Shown: positions 24,839 to 35,300 of the stretch, in pieces
Layout of the letters: every line of letters starts with the position of its first letter
Numbering within the stretch: the stretch's first letter is position 1
Assembly: GCA_914767715.1 (NCBI GenBank)
Contig: OU612074.1
Span: forward strand, 23,238,062 to 23,298,061
Reading direction: 5' to 3'
From: Membranipora membranacea
Taxonomy: Eukaryota > Bryozoa > Gymnolaemata > Cheilostomatida > Membraniporidae
DNA: 60,000 nt
Position numbers and translations under genes: made by a program
Notes under the pieces: model-generated
Seen by the model: the letters and a program-made list of their open reading frames with translations, nothing else
Database searches by the model: none
What the model was told of the DNA's origin: nothing

Positions 24839-26167
24839 TGGGTTGTACTTGAATGATAAAAGATAACGCCAGTCATCGGGATTATTAATATTCAATGCAG
24901 CAGAAGAATGTATGAAACTTCTCCTCAGGTGACCACTGATTATGATTGGAATGCAATCCATATCAAATTTATTGTGGCAACTATTGTCATGGTGAATAAA
25001 CCTTATTGATCCTGATGCAAGGTTTGAGCATTCGATAAAAAGTGGCCTTGTTTGTTTCCAATTTCAAAACCTGCAACAGGTAACTGGTAGGGCTTACTCA
25101 CAAAAAGTCAACGACTAGTTTGACAGGTATTATGTAGTCATTGGTTAGCTAGTAGCTTGGCTGTGAGAGAGAGGTTCTGTCCAAGTACATCAATGACATT
25201 ATCTTATCGCATTAAAACTAAAATGGTCATAGCCTCATTGAACAGCCACAGTATGCACTGTGGTGCAATCAACTACGTCAATGCATTAAATGACGGATTT
25301 TGACGCTCTTTTTATTTGAAAAAACAGAAAATGAAAATATTTCTCAAATTCAATTATACCCTATATCAATCGCAACAGCACACCCTCTCTACCATAAATG
25401 GAAATTTACTCATCAGGAACCAATTTATGGATTGTTATTCGTTGTGTGATATGTCTGACAGATAGAGACTAGCTCGATCAACCATCAGAGTGTCAATGTT
25501 TCGATGATCGTTTTATTTGTACACTTGACCCTCATCTGCATCTATAACCAAGTTGGGCTTGATTAGATCCCACCCTCTTTGGCAACTTTGCCAAAGATAA
25601 GTCACCACTACCTGTCTCAGATATGTGAAATGTTTGGAGATTATGCTCGTTTTAAATACTTTTTTTTACTTGTCTCATTATTTTTTGAGGCCTGCAGGAA
25701 TGAAGCCATCATTTTTCCAAATAATGATATCTTAGGGCATTACAAAAAAAATTGTATTAATCTCTATTGTTTGACGATGATCAGTACCACAAACAAGCGT
25801 TGCCATTGTTTACGTCATAACAAGATTTTGTGTTGCTCTCCAATCAATCAATTGGCAATAATGATAGTAATCATCAGCTTTTCTCTCTTCAAGAAGCCAT
25901 GCACCAGTGTGCACATCATTATTAATTTTGGGGCATATATGGTTAAATAATGCTAAAGGGCAAGTTAATGAAGTGCGGAAGGTGTTGCGGCTCATCTGCA
26001 CATTTCAGAGAAAAACAATAATAACCTTTCGATTAACACATAGAGTAAGAATATATCTTAACCAATATATTAATACTACGACACATCCAAACAGAACTCA
26101 ATCGGTGACACGCTGACTGCAGAGACATTGTTTCTCTTTTTGTTATAGTCATACGCTCGTATAGATT
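24839..26167. repeat. Direct duplication, unit 1 (about 1.33 kb)
   Basis: It begins GGGTTGTACTTGA and is homologous along its length, in the same orientation, to 26168 to about 27770. Matching blocks occur in the same order: TTCAATGCAGCA, TGGTGAATAAACC, AACTAGTTTGAC, ACTAAAATGGTCAT and TTCAGAGAAAAACAAT. The copies are clearly diverged by substitutions and small indels. It is noncoding as far as can be seen. Confidence 0.75.
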
Positions 26168-27770
26168 GGGTTGTACTTGACTGATAAAATCACGTTTATT
26201 GTAACGTAAATGTAACGTAAATCACTTTTTATTAGCTGCTCTCCAGCAATCTTTACATGAATATAACATAGAGACATATACATATTCAATTTAGCGCACT
26301 CCTGTACAAGGTAGGAGTGGGCAAGCTAGGCTATGGTCCAGAGAGCACACCTCCTTCAGCAGCATGGGTAGTGACCGGGATTCGAACCTGCAATTATCAG
26401 ATTGAGATGCCACCATGCCTGCCTTGATATTCAATGCAGCATAAGAATGTATGAAACTTTTCCTCAGATGACCACTGATTACCATTGGGATGCAATTCAT
26501 ATCAAATTTGTTTTGGCAACTATCGCCATGGTGAATAAACCTCTTTGATCCTGAAAAAAGGTTAAAAAATACAATTAAAAAGTGGCGTTGTTCCAAATTT
26601 CAAAACCTGCAACTGGTAGGACTTTATATTTAGCACAAAAAGTCATCAACTAGTTTGACCGAAATTATATAGATACTGATACGCCACTAGCTGGGCTGTG
26701 GGAAGGAGGTTCTGTTTTCATGCATTAACAACATTAGCATATCACATTAAAACTAAAATGGTCATCGACTCAGGCTGTTGATCAGCTATACTGTGCTCAT
26801 GTGGGGCAATCAGCCACATCGGTGGATTTATCACCCTCACTGGCATTAAAAAAGAAAAAATGACGAATTCTGCCGCTGTTTTTATTGGCAAATATAGTGA
26901 GAGAAAATCTCTGTCACAATTCAAGTTTCATTATACCCTAAAATCAATTCACCATCATACTGTTTCCACCCTAAGGAGCTCTTCACTTGATTTTGGTGTC
27001 AGATCAAAAAAGGAATTTTCACAGTAATCTAATCAAGAATTTTTCCTTGTCGTGTATATTTCTGACCGACAGAAGCTTGTTTGATTAGCCATCACAGCGC
27101 CAATATCTGAATGATCAATATATTTGTACACCAGACCCTCATCTGTACTTTAACAGAGTTCGGTATGATGAGATTCTACCCTTATTGCCAACTTGTCAAA
27201 CGTAAGTCTTTATTACCAGTCACTGATATGTGAGATGATTGAGATTATGCCTGTTTCAAATACTGTTATTGTACTTGTCTCATTATCTTTTGTGGTCTGT
27301 AGAAAAAAACTTTATCATATTATTTTCCAAGATTGATCATCTTGGTGCATTACAAAAAACTAATTTAATCTCTATTGTTCAACAATGATCTGTAGTAATA
27401 CGGTTGCCACCCCTGCGTCATAACAAGCCAGATGTTCTCCCCACAATTTTTTGTTTTGTTTTTGTGATCCATGCGTCACAATCAACTGGGCAGGTGATAA
27501 TAATACCAATCTTAAGAATTCCTCCCCATTATTAATTGAAAATCTGGGGCATGGTTGATGATGCCCGAAGGGCAAGTTGATGAAGTGTTGCGGATCATCT
27601 AGACATTTCAGAGAAAAACAATTAATTGGGTTTTTACTCACAGAGTAAGGATAGGAAATATATATCCTTACTATGTGATTTATTGTTACAACGCATGCAA
27701 ATACAACTCAAGCGGCGACACTGAGGCTGTAGCGCCATTGTTTTTCTGTTTGTTATGTTGTGTGATCATC
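26168..27770. repeat. Direct duplication, unit 2 with an insertion
   Basis: This is the second copy of the duplicated segment, starting with the same GGGTTGTACTTGA. Compared with unit 1 it has about 240 extra bases (roughly 26190-26430) just after the start, which contain a tRNA-promoter-like B box. The right boundary is approximate. Confidence 0.7.
26184..26430 (-). mobile_element. SINE-like insertion in duplication unit 2
   Basis: The minus strand carries a consensus B box, GGTTCGAATCC, near 26379-26389, preceded by a weak A-box-like TGGTGGCATCTC. The segment is absent from unit 1 of the duplication, which supports a later insertion. Target-site duplications and a poly(A) or simple tail were not resolved. 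Confidence 0.45.
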
Positions 27771-28235
27771 TTGTGGAGACTCTAAAATAAGCTCTAGGAC
27801 TGTTGGAGGTTGGTCAAACTCCTTTATATCTAATAAAACCTAGATCAGCATCAACATCAGATAAAAATGGAAAACCCCTTTCCTAAATGCAAACATTAAC
27901 AAGATTTGTTCCCTTTCCCCGAAGTGTAAGCACAGCTTGTACATAAAGGAAGTTGCTACATGAATACATAGCATTATATGTCAGATATGTTTGGCAGCAT
28001 GTGCTGGTTAGATAAAGATGCAGATGTCAATGTTATTTGTTCACCCCTGTATATACCATCATACATACTGCTCATCAGCAAAGCCTTTGGGGAAAAAGAA
28101 ATAGCTGATAAGGTTTTCCAATCCTTACACCATGTAATGAGCGTTGAGCCCGAAACACACTGATTAAAATGATCAGATGTTCACCCAAATTAAATTGAAA
28201 AGATAGCTCTCTAAAATCCGGTGATCACCCAAAAG

Positions 28236-28520
28236 GCCACTGCCAAAAAGCCACTGGCCAAAAAGCCACTGGCCATAAAGCCACTGGGCAAAACGCCACT
28301 GGCCATAAAGCCACTGCCAAAAAGCCACTGGCCAAAAAGCCACTGGCCATAAAACCACTGGCCATAAAACCACTGGTCAAAAAGCCATAAAGCCACTGGC
28401 GAAAAAGCCACTGGCCATAAAGCCATTGGCCAAAAGGCCACTGGTCATAAGGCCACTGGACAAAAGGCCACTGGTCATAAGGCCACTGGTCAAAAATCCA
28501 CTGCCCAAAAAGCCACTGGT
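28236..28520. repeat. 15-bp minisatellite, about 20 units
   Basis: The array is built of units of the type GCCACTGGCCAAAAA and GCCACTGGCCATAAA, with a few 14-bp and one truncated unit. A 15-bp period and few stop triplets leave all three minus frames open, so the repetitive Trp/Ala/Phe-rich open frames here are by-products and not genes. The array abuts the left arm of the inverted-repeat element that starts near 28537. Confidence 0.9.
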
Positions 28521-29106
28521 TACATAATAAAAATATGATATCAACTTTCCATTGACATGTTTTTTGGGGCCTGTGAAATAAAATTCTAGCTCTTGATATG
28601 CCATTCATAAATTATTTTTTATTTCTATTCACTGAATCCCATTTTAGTAAAGTTAGAAAAGATCCCACCCACCCTTTGCAAAAAATTATTTCGAATGACT
28701 CCATCTGGACATCTTCTCACACATTTTTTCTGTACCGTAACCCCCAATCAATACATTAAAATGTATTTTGATGGACAAATTAAAGTTATCACAAACAAAC
28801 AGTTAGCACTTATAGATCAAAGCAATGCCGCACTGAGAGGCGACAGCGGTGTAGCTTTTATGATTTTGACATGCCACATGCCTAGTACGAGTGAGTTGCA
28901 TACCCCTACAGAAAAAGTCAGCGATCAGGTTACAAAACTTAGCAATAGCGATCAAGTTGATTCGGTTGGGTTTTTCGGTCATCAATAATAAAAACGTTCG
29001 ATGGATGCACAGATAGATCTTGGTAGACGCTTGTATTTTTCACGAGAGAGTTTAGTTTTTGTTAAGTATCAGATCTGATATAATCATGTGATGATGAAAA
29101 TCGATC

Positions 29107-29225
29107 ACAGGTACACAGGTACACAGGTACACAGGTACACGGGTACACGGGTACACGGGTACACGGGTACACGGGTACACGGGTACGCGGGTACGCGGGT
29201 ACGCGGGTACGCGGGTACGCGGGTA
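29107..29225. repeat. 8-bp tandem satellite (GGTACAC[AG])n
   Basis: There are about 15 octamer units in three successive blocks: ACAGGTAC, then ACGGGTAC, then GCGGGTAC. The same octamer reappears after the nested retrotransposon at 31371-31385 (ACACAGGTACACAGG), so the array was probably split by that insertion. Confidence 0.9.
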
Positions 29226-29230
29226 GACAA

Positions 29231-29473
29231 GAAAGCTGAGATATTCCATAATACAGTGATGGATATATATAACAGCAACTGCCCGTTTCTTCGAATACGA
29301 AAGGCACAAGACAAGCAATGCCTCAAAATCCCACTTCACAGGAAACTGCGTTGAAAGCTGAGATATTCCATAATACAGTGATGGATATATATAACAGCAA
29401 CTGCCCGTTTCTTCGAATACGAAAGGCACAAGACAAGCAATGCCTCAAAATCCCACTTCACAGGAAACTGCGT
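29231..29473 (+). repeat. 122-bp tandem duplication at the 5' end of the retrotransposon
   Basis: Bases 29231-29351 recur without visible mismatch at 29353-29473. The unit encodes part of the endonuclease-to-RT linker typical of CR1/L2-like elements (KAEIFHNTVMDIYNS...). The perfect identity suggests a recent duplication or an assembly artefact. Confidence 0.9.
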
Positions 29474-29683
29474 CGAGCGAAACAATGAGCTCACCGGAAA
29501 AACAAACCGGTATGGACGTATCTAAACAAAATTCTCCATAAAAAGCTGAAAATGATCAGACGGCAACATGCAGAGACCGCGTAAGTGGTTGTCTAATGTC
29601 AAATCGCTAACATCACCTCACACAAATAGTCAGACAAAGGCGATATTCATCGATAACAAGAACTCAAAACTCCATCCGAATTT

Positions 29684-31224
29684 GTGGAAAATCTCAACAC
29701 GAATTACACTGCACACAGTGACGGAGCCTCGCTGGACTTCCCAGAACTCAATAACACCGGGATTCCCAGTAGCGTAGCTATCAGCGATATTATCAGAAAT
29801 CTCAAATTCATGAACACCAGGAAAGCCACACATTCCGCTGATTACCCTCAATGGATTAGCAAACTGAATCCTGAGGCTATATTTATACCGCTACAAAACA
29901 TCATTCAAACAATGTTAGATACTGGGAAATACCCATCACTGTGGAAACGCAGTGAGATAACTCCAATAAACAAGATAGCATCGCCTACACAATACAGCGA
30001 ATTTAGACCTATTGCGTTGCTATATCACAGTAGTAAGATCGCAGAATGGTATATAATACAACCCCTCACCGACAAAGCATCCGATGATACTCAGTACGCA
30101 TATACCCAAGGTACCGGTACCATCGACGCCTTAGTCAACGCTGTCACATCTTGGAAACTTGAGATGGATGACACTAATATTCTTGCCGTCCATGCTCTTT
30201 TCGAAGATTTCTCAAAAGCTTTTGACAACATGCGTCCAGACATCCTCGCCTCTATCATGCTATCCCAAGGATACAGTGAATCAATTATTGCCCTGTGCGT
30301 CGACTACCTAAAAAATTGCAGGCAGCGTGTCGCCCACGAACCCTCTAAGACAACATCTGGTGAAAGAGTGAGCAACATTGGTGTACCCCAGGGCACAAGG
30401 TGTGGACCGATACTTTGGAATATTTTTTTTTTAAATCACTGCAATCATCCGAAAACATCATAAAGTATGCTGATGACCTAACAATATTCACCACGATTCC
30501 AAAATCAGAATCAACCAATATCGCTCGCGGCCACAGCTTTACCGCCAGTGATACTATATCGAAAGAAGCTACTATGAGTGCAGAGTGGTGTCAAAACAAT
30601 GGCATGAGTCAAAATACATCCAAAACGAAACAGATGGCTATGTCATTACGGAATAAGATAACTCTCGAAACCCCAGTCTGCATAAACAACAAAGTCATCG
30701 AACGCGTACACTCATTCAAACTGCTTGGGGTTAACATAGACGAACACCTCACATTTCACAAGCATGCTGAATCTATAGTTGAGAGAAGCCACGTAAAGGT
30801 CCATGCACTACAACTTCTGAAACGGTATGGCGTAAATCAATCAGGACTGTGTAGATACTACATGATCATCATTCGACCGCTGCTTACATATGCCTGCCAA
30901 GCATGGTTTCCATCGTTAGCCCGGTATGACATACTTAAACTAGAGAGCATCCAACGACGCTGCTTGAAGCTGATATATCCCCATATCGAGCATTATGACG
31001 AACGCCTCATAGTGGCTAAGCTGCCTGCACTCGAAGTATTCATGTCAAATCTCTGCTCTGATTACAGTGCCAAGGTCATAAATAACCCTATACATTGGTT
31101 ATTCCACCTGATTCCATCCAGGCAAGACACAAACAGGCACTCTACTAGAACTCATAACACCCTGATCAAAAAGCACCGAACTCAGAGCCTTATGAATACT
31201 ATATTTTACAAATTCGGTGTATAA
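29684..31224 (+). pseudogene. Reverse transcriptase remnant, two overlapping frames
   Basis: Frame one covers 29684-30463 (RT fingers/palm through the PQG motif) and frame two 30400-31224 (the YADD box through the thumb and C-terminus). They meet at an 11-base T-run, where one or two extra or missing bases shift the frame. This is dead coding sequence of the element above and is not a host gene. Confidence 0.85.
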
Positions 31225-31784
31225 AATGGACTTATTTTTCTATGTGTGACATTATAAAGAACGACTAATGCAGTTCGAATAATTTTTTAATGTAACTCAT
31301 GCTCTGATTATGATTGTATTATGTACTTTCTTGAGCGGTGAAATAAAGTCCATATCTATCTATCTATCTACACAGGTACACAGGGTGCATCGGGTAAAAA
31401 TGATACTAAAAATCTTTCCACGTGAATACGAATTATTGTCACGTTACAAAAAAATCAAAACAGCTGCACCGCTGTCTCTGCTCAATGCGGCATTGCTTAG
31501 ATCTAAAAGTGCTGACTGTTTAATTGTGATGCCTTTAATTTGTTCATCGAGATTCATTTTAATGTATTGATTGGGGGTTACGGTACAGAAAAAGTGTGTG
31601 AGAGGATGTCTGGGTCGAGTCATTTAAAACAATTATTTGCAAAGGGTGGATGGGATCTTTTCTAACTTTATTAAAATGGGAATCAGTGAGTAGAAATAAA
31701 AAAATCATTTATGAATGGCTTATCAAGAGCTAGAATTTTGTTTTACAGGCCCAAAAACACATGTCAATGGAAAATTGATATCAA

Positions 31785-32344
31785 ACTTCTATGATTCAGG
31801 ATTCAGACCATGTTTTAAACCAATGTTATAAGAGGGTTAGACTTAGTTTCACTTGTGCCATACGCAGAACAACAAGGCATCACAACAGTTTTATTCCCAC
31901 AAGTATTCAATTTTTAAATTTGTCAGCCAATTAGTTTTAATTCATCTTTGATGCTAGTAACAAATAAATATTATCTTATCTTATTTTGTATACAAAAGTC
32001 TCATTGCTATAGCAAAGGTTACCATAAGGTTACCTTAAGGATATTTGACCAACTCAAAAGCTTTAGTTTACCACATTGAGTTTAGTGGAATGACAAAACT
32101 TTTACAAGCTTTTCGGTCTTTTATCACGGTCTCATCCTTTGTCTCTCAAATGGGAGCAATCATGTTTCTATTTGTTTAGGTGCATCAATACCATCATGAG
32201 TAAAAAGAGCTGAGGCTGATGAATCTTTACTAGAGAGATTAGTAAAACCTTTTGCTAACAATATAACACTCCAAGTTATTGCTGACAGAAAAATAACTTC
32301 ACATCTAACGATTCAGCAGGATAGTCATCAAGTCACAAGTCATC
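31785..32344. other. Spacer upstream of the F5/8C-TSP1 gene
   Basis: No coding or repeat structure was recognised. It probably holds the promoter and 5' UTR of the plus-strand gene starting at 32345. The transcription start was not identified. Confidence 0.4.
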
Positions 32345-35300
32345 ATGAATGGTTTGCCTTGCTACATGAAACTCTGGGCTGTTATTTTCCCAGCTGCCTG
32401 GTGCTTAGGTGAGTTTGATAGTCAATCCCGTTCAATTCTCACTCTCAAAATCCCAACTTGGGTCTGGTTACTATTTCGGAATGCTGTAGAAGGGCTACTC
32501 GGTGGGAAATCAATTGATTATCCTAATCATCAAAATTGCAGAGTGGTTCAACATTGTTTGATCTTAAATTTCAAGACAATATTTTGTGACATCCAATCAT
32601 GCTTGGTGGTCTGATACATACAGTTACAGATACATGGTGAGGCAAAGTTTGATTCAGTAGGCCTACACCCGTACACTTATATGCAGGATCAACTTTCTTT
32701 GGTTTTGTTAAATGTTTTGGAGGCTTAGTTGTTGGTGGCTCGTTATTTTTATTGCCGTTATCAACAGATTCTGCAGCTTCAAATAAATCAACCTGATCGG
32801 CTGCTAAATTATTGTATAGCCACTAAAATGAGGGCGTAGTGGTCGAGAACGGCAGCATCTCAAGACAACAAAATGTTCAGGGATATTTATTTTCACACAA
32901 TGGATACACCTTGAAACACCAGCAGATCCGTTCTGTTGGTGAGACACCCTTTGACATCTCATATACCATAAAAAATTTCTCTCCTTGCCTGATCTACCCT
33001 TCCCACAATGCGTATAGAGAAATTATGACTGCCAACTCACCAAAATGTTTGTTTTTCATGTCACATAACCACACAGTTGAGTGTCAGGTTTTGTTGTAGC
33101 TCATGTTAAACAGATACCTAAAGACGCCGCTGCAAATGTAACGAGTAATCGAGCTACTGATGCACACATTGCTAAAAATGCCTACAATGGACAAAAGGTC
33201 TACGCTCAGCGAGAACAGAACATACACAGAGCCTTCTACTCTGAAGAGCGACCAGGTGAATGGTGGATGGTATATTTTGCCCAAGAAGTTTACCTACAAA
33301 AAATTGTAGTATACAATTACCGCCTGCTAAGTAAGTAAAATACCAACATCTCAATGTGCTTATTTCTTACTCACAACAATCAATTTTTATAACTCTACAA
33401 CTGGACGCTGATTTCTTACACTATCACCAGAATCAAAGGTTTGCACTAGACCCGCCAGTAATACAAGATTGACTATGAAAATTCTCTGTTGAAGGAGACC
33501 GGTTCAGACAATTACACTTGTTGGGCAGAGCAAACTTCAATAATATGCGTCCTGCAAGCCTTGAGCATTTCAAATGGAATATAATTCTGGTTACCAACGA
33601 CTCTGTTCCGTCTAATGACCATATCAAGTGGCAGGCTGATGATAGGGATAATCCTCCTCAGTACAGTAGTATAGCCCTGCTCACAGATAATACACACGGA
33701 CTCGTTATCAGGGAGGTCGATTTATACGGACACTGTGAGTTTGTACTGATTTCTAGAAGCAATCTGACTGTTATACCCATCTATCATTCACATAATATAG
33801 GATATGTTTAGGATTATTGTTATGCGTTTTCATATTCATTTTTAAGCATTGACTCAGGATGAGGAAGAATGAACTTACATTACCACATATCAGGGATTTT
33901 TCCATGCTTACTCGGTGTCCGTTCTTGTATCCATTCTCACCTGTTGGTCCATGCCTGACCACAGATATTTTATGTAATTATGCTCATCCCCAGTCGACCA
34001 GTATATCATTGTGATCCTCAGTCCATCCATATATCTGTAGATCAAGTTTAATCCAATTGCCTCATTTGGAGTTGCACCCCCCTCCACTAGTCATGCTGCA
34101 GCGTGACCAGGCGTGACCGGCGTGACCAGTTGAAGGGAGCAACTGGGATGCAGGCAACTGGATCAAAATTGATCTAATATGTCTATCCCATTCCATGCAT
34201 CTGTTGGGGTCACATCTTTTCATCTGTGTATCCATACTCGTCTCCAATCCCACAATTTCACCTCCCTTATTGCCCAATATGTCTGTGAGCCCATGCTCAT
34301 CTTCTGTCTGTCCATGTCTCCAATGTTACCAAAACACGCCGCTTATTTATCTTTCTTACTACTCACAAATAACTTTGATGCAACGTTCACCGACAAGTGT
34401 TACATCAATGATTTCATGATGAACAATTCTTATCACAAACTGTTTATTTATTTATTTTTTAACACCTTTATTGGCAATCTATTTTATTCCAGTAGCGGAA
34501 TGTTTTCCGAAGCGTGCCGAGAATAAAAAAGGAAAAGGGGAAAAGGTAAAACGAAAAACAGGAAAGCTTGAGAATGAATATAAGTTAAAATGGAAATAGA
34601 TTATTTGCATAACTACTTTTATGGTGTACTTTACAATGAAATAAACAAGGGTTTTACGAGTAACCTTTATTCGTGCCAGATTGGGACTATTGGAGCCGGT
34701 GGAGTGACTGTATGAGTACAGCCTCAGGTTGTATGCGTAACAGGAGTAGAGAGTGTGTAGGAGATACTAAGAAGGGTACTGAGACTAGCTGTAAGGGTTC
34801 TCAGTCTAACCAGGCTCACACATGTCTATGTCCCAGTAAGTTTTCATTTCAGTTGTTCTTGTCCTTCCCTACCTTAATTTTTTTCTTCAACATTTCTATT
34901 GTTAGTTATTTATTTATCCAATTTATTTAATTGTTTTCATGATTTAATGATTTAATTTTATTTATTGATTAAAAGGACGGCATAGGACAAATGTTGTTGG
35001 TGGATTGAAACTGCTTCACCACATATGCCACACCATCGCATTGCATTCAAGACCATGGTCTTTGATGACTAAATGAAATAAACTAAATCCATCCATCCGA
35101 ATCCATCCATGGTATTAGGTGTATAAGTGAGAGATCATTTAGAGTAAAAAAATGTTTAGAGTTACTCTAATGGTTGCGTTTATCTAACTTAAGAGTTAAT
35201 TAGAGTTAATCTAGTTACCTCAAACTAGTAAATCTAATTAATTTCATAAAATTTATTTATTAAAATAACTAAAACAAAGTCATTAAATAAAATAAAATAA

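Larger units (their letters stand above)
23971..28235. other. Gene-poor spacer upstream of M13 copy B
   Basis: No exon chain or recognisable protein is seen on either strand. The proximal part should include the promoter and 5' UTR of M13 copy B. Most of the rest is a diverged direct duplication described separately. The remaining open frames are short and lack protein character. Confidence 0.5.
29231..31372 (+). mobile_element. 5'-truncated, broken non-LTR retrotransposon (CR1/L2-like)
   Basis: The plus strand encodes reverse transcriptase motifs in order: the N-terminal linker KPVWTYLNKILHKK (about 29500-29545), DFSKAFDNM (about 30208-30234), GVPQGTRCGPILWN (about 30381-30422), YADDLTIF (about 30467-30490) and a C-terminal HSFKLLGVNIDEHL. 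The frame is broken by a stop and frameshift near 29577 and by a frame change at the T-run 30421-30431, so this copy cannot make a whole protein. The endonuclease domain is missing. The 3' end is AATAAAGTCCAT followed by an (ATCT)n tail, as in CR1/L2-type elements. It lies inside the octamer satellite of the surrounding inverted-repeat element. The clade assignment is by motif style only. Confidence 0.85.
28537..31784. mobile_element. 3.2 kb element with long terminal inverted repeats
   Basis: The left arm at about 28537-28870 is the reverse complement of the right arm at about 31455-31784. Both share, in opposite orientation, TGATATCAA, TTCCATTGACATG, AATTCTAGCTCTTGAT, GATCCCA.CCACCCTTTGCAAA, GTAACCCCCAATCAATACATT and AAGCAATGCCGCA. 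The arms are diverged by a few percent with small indels. Between them are an octamer satellite and a nested retrotransposon. No transposase is seen. An open frame at 28695-28988 runs from inside the left arm into the unique interior and resembles no family I know. A fold-back or foreign DNA transposon is the likeliest identity. Confidence 0.75.

Noticed and set aside
26376-26392. Possible tRNA gene (GGTTCGAATCC on the minus strand)
   Set aside because: No full cloverleaf or acceptor stem can be drawn around it, so it was kept only as a SINE-like fragment.
28173-28608. Overlapping minus-strand open frames rich in Trp, Ala, Phe, Gly and Ser
   Set aside because: They are by-products of the 15-bp minisatellite, which leaves all frames open.
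29052-29429. Open frames with VPVYPCTR and TGTRVHGY repeats on both strands
   Set aside because: They are translations of the 8-bp satellite and the duplicated retrotransposon edge.
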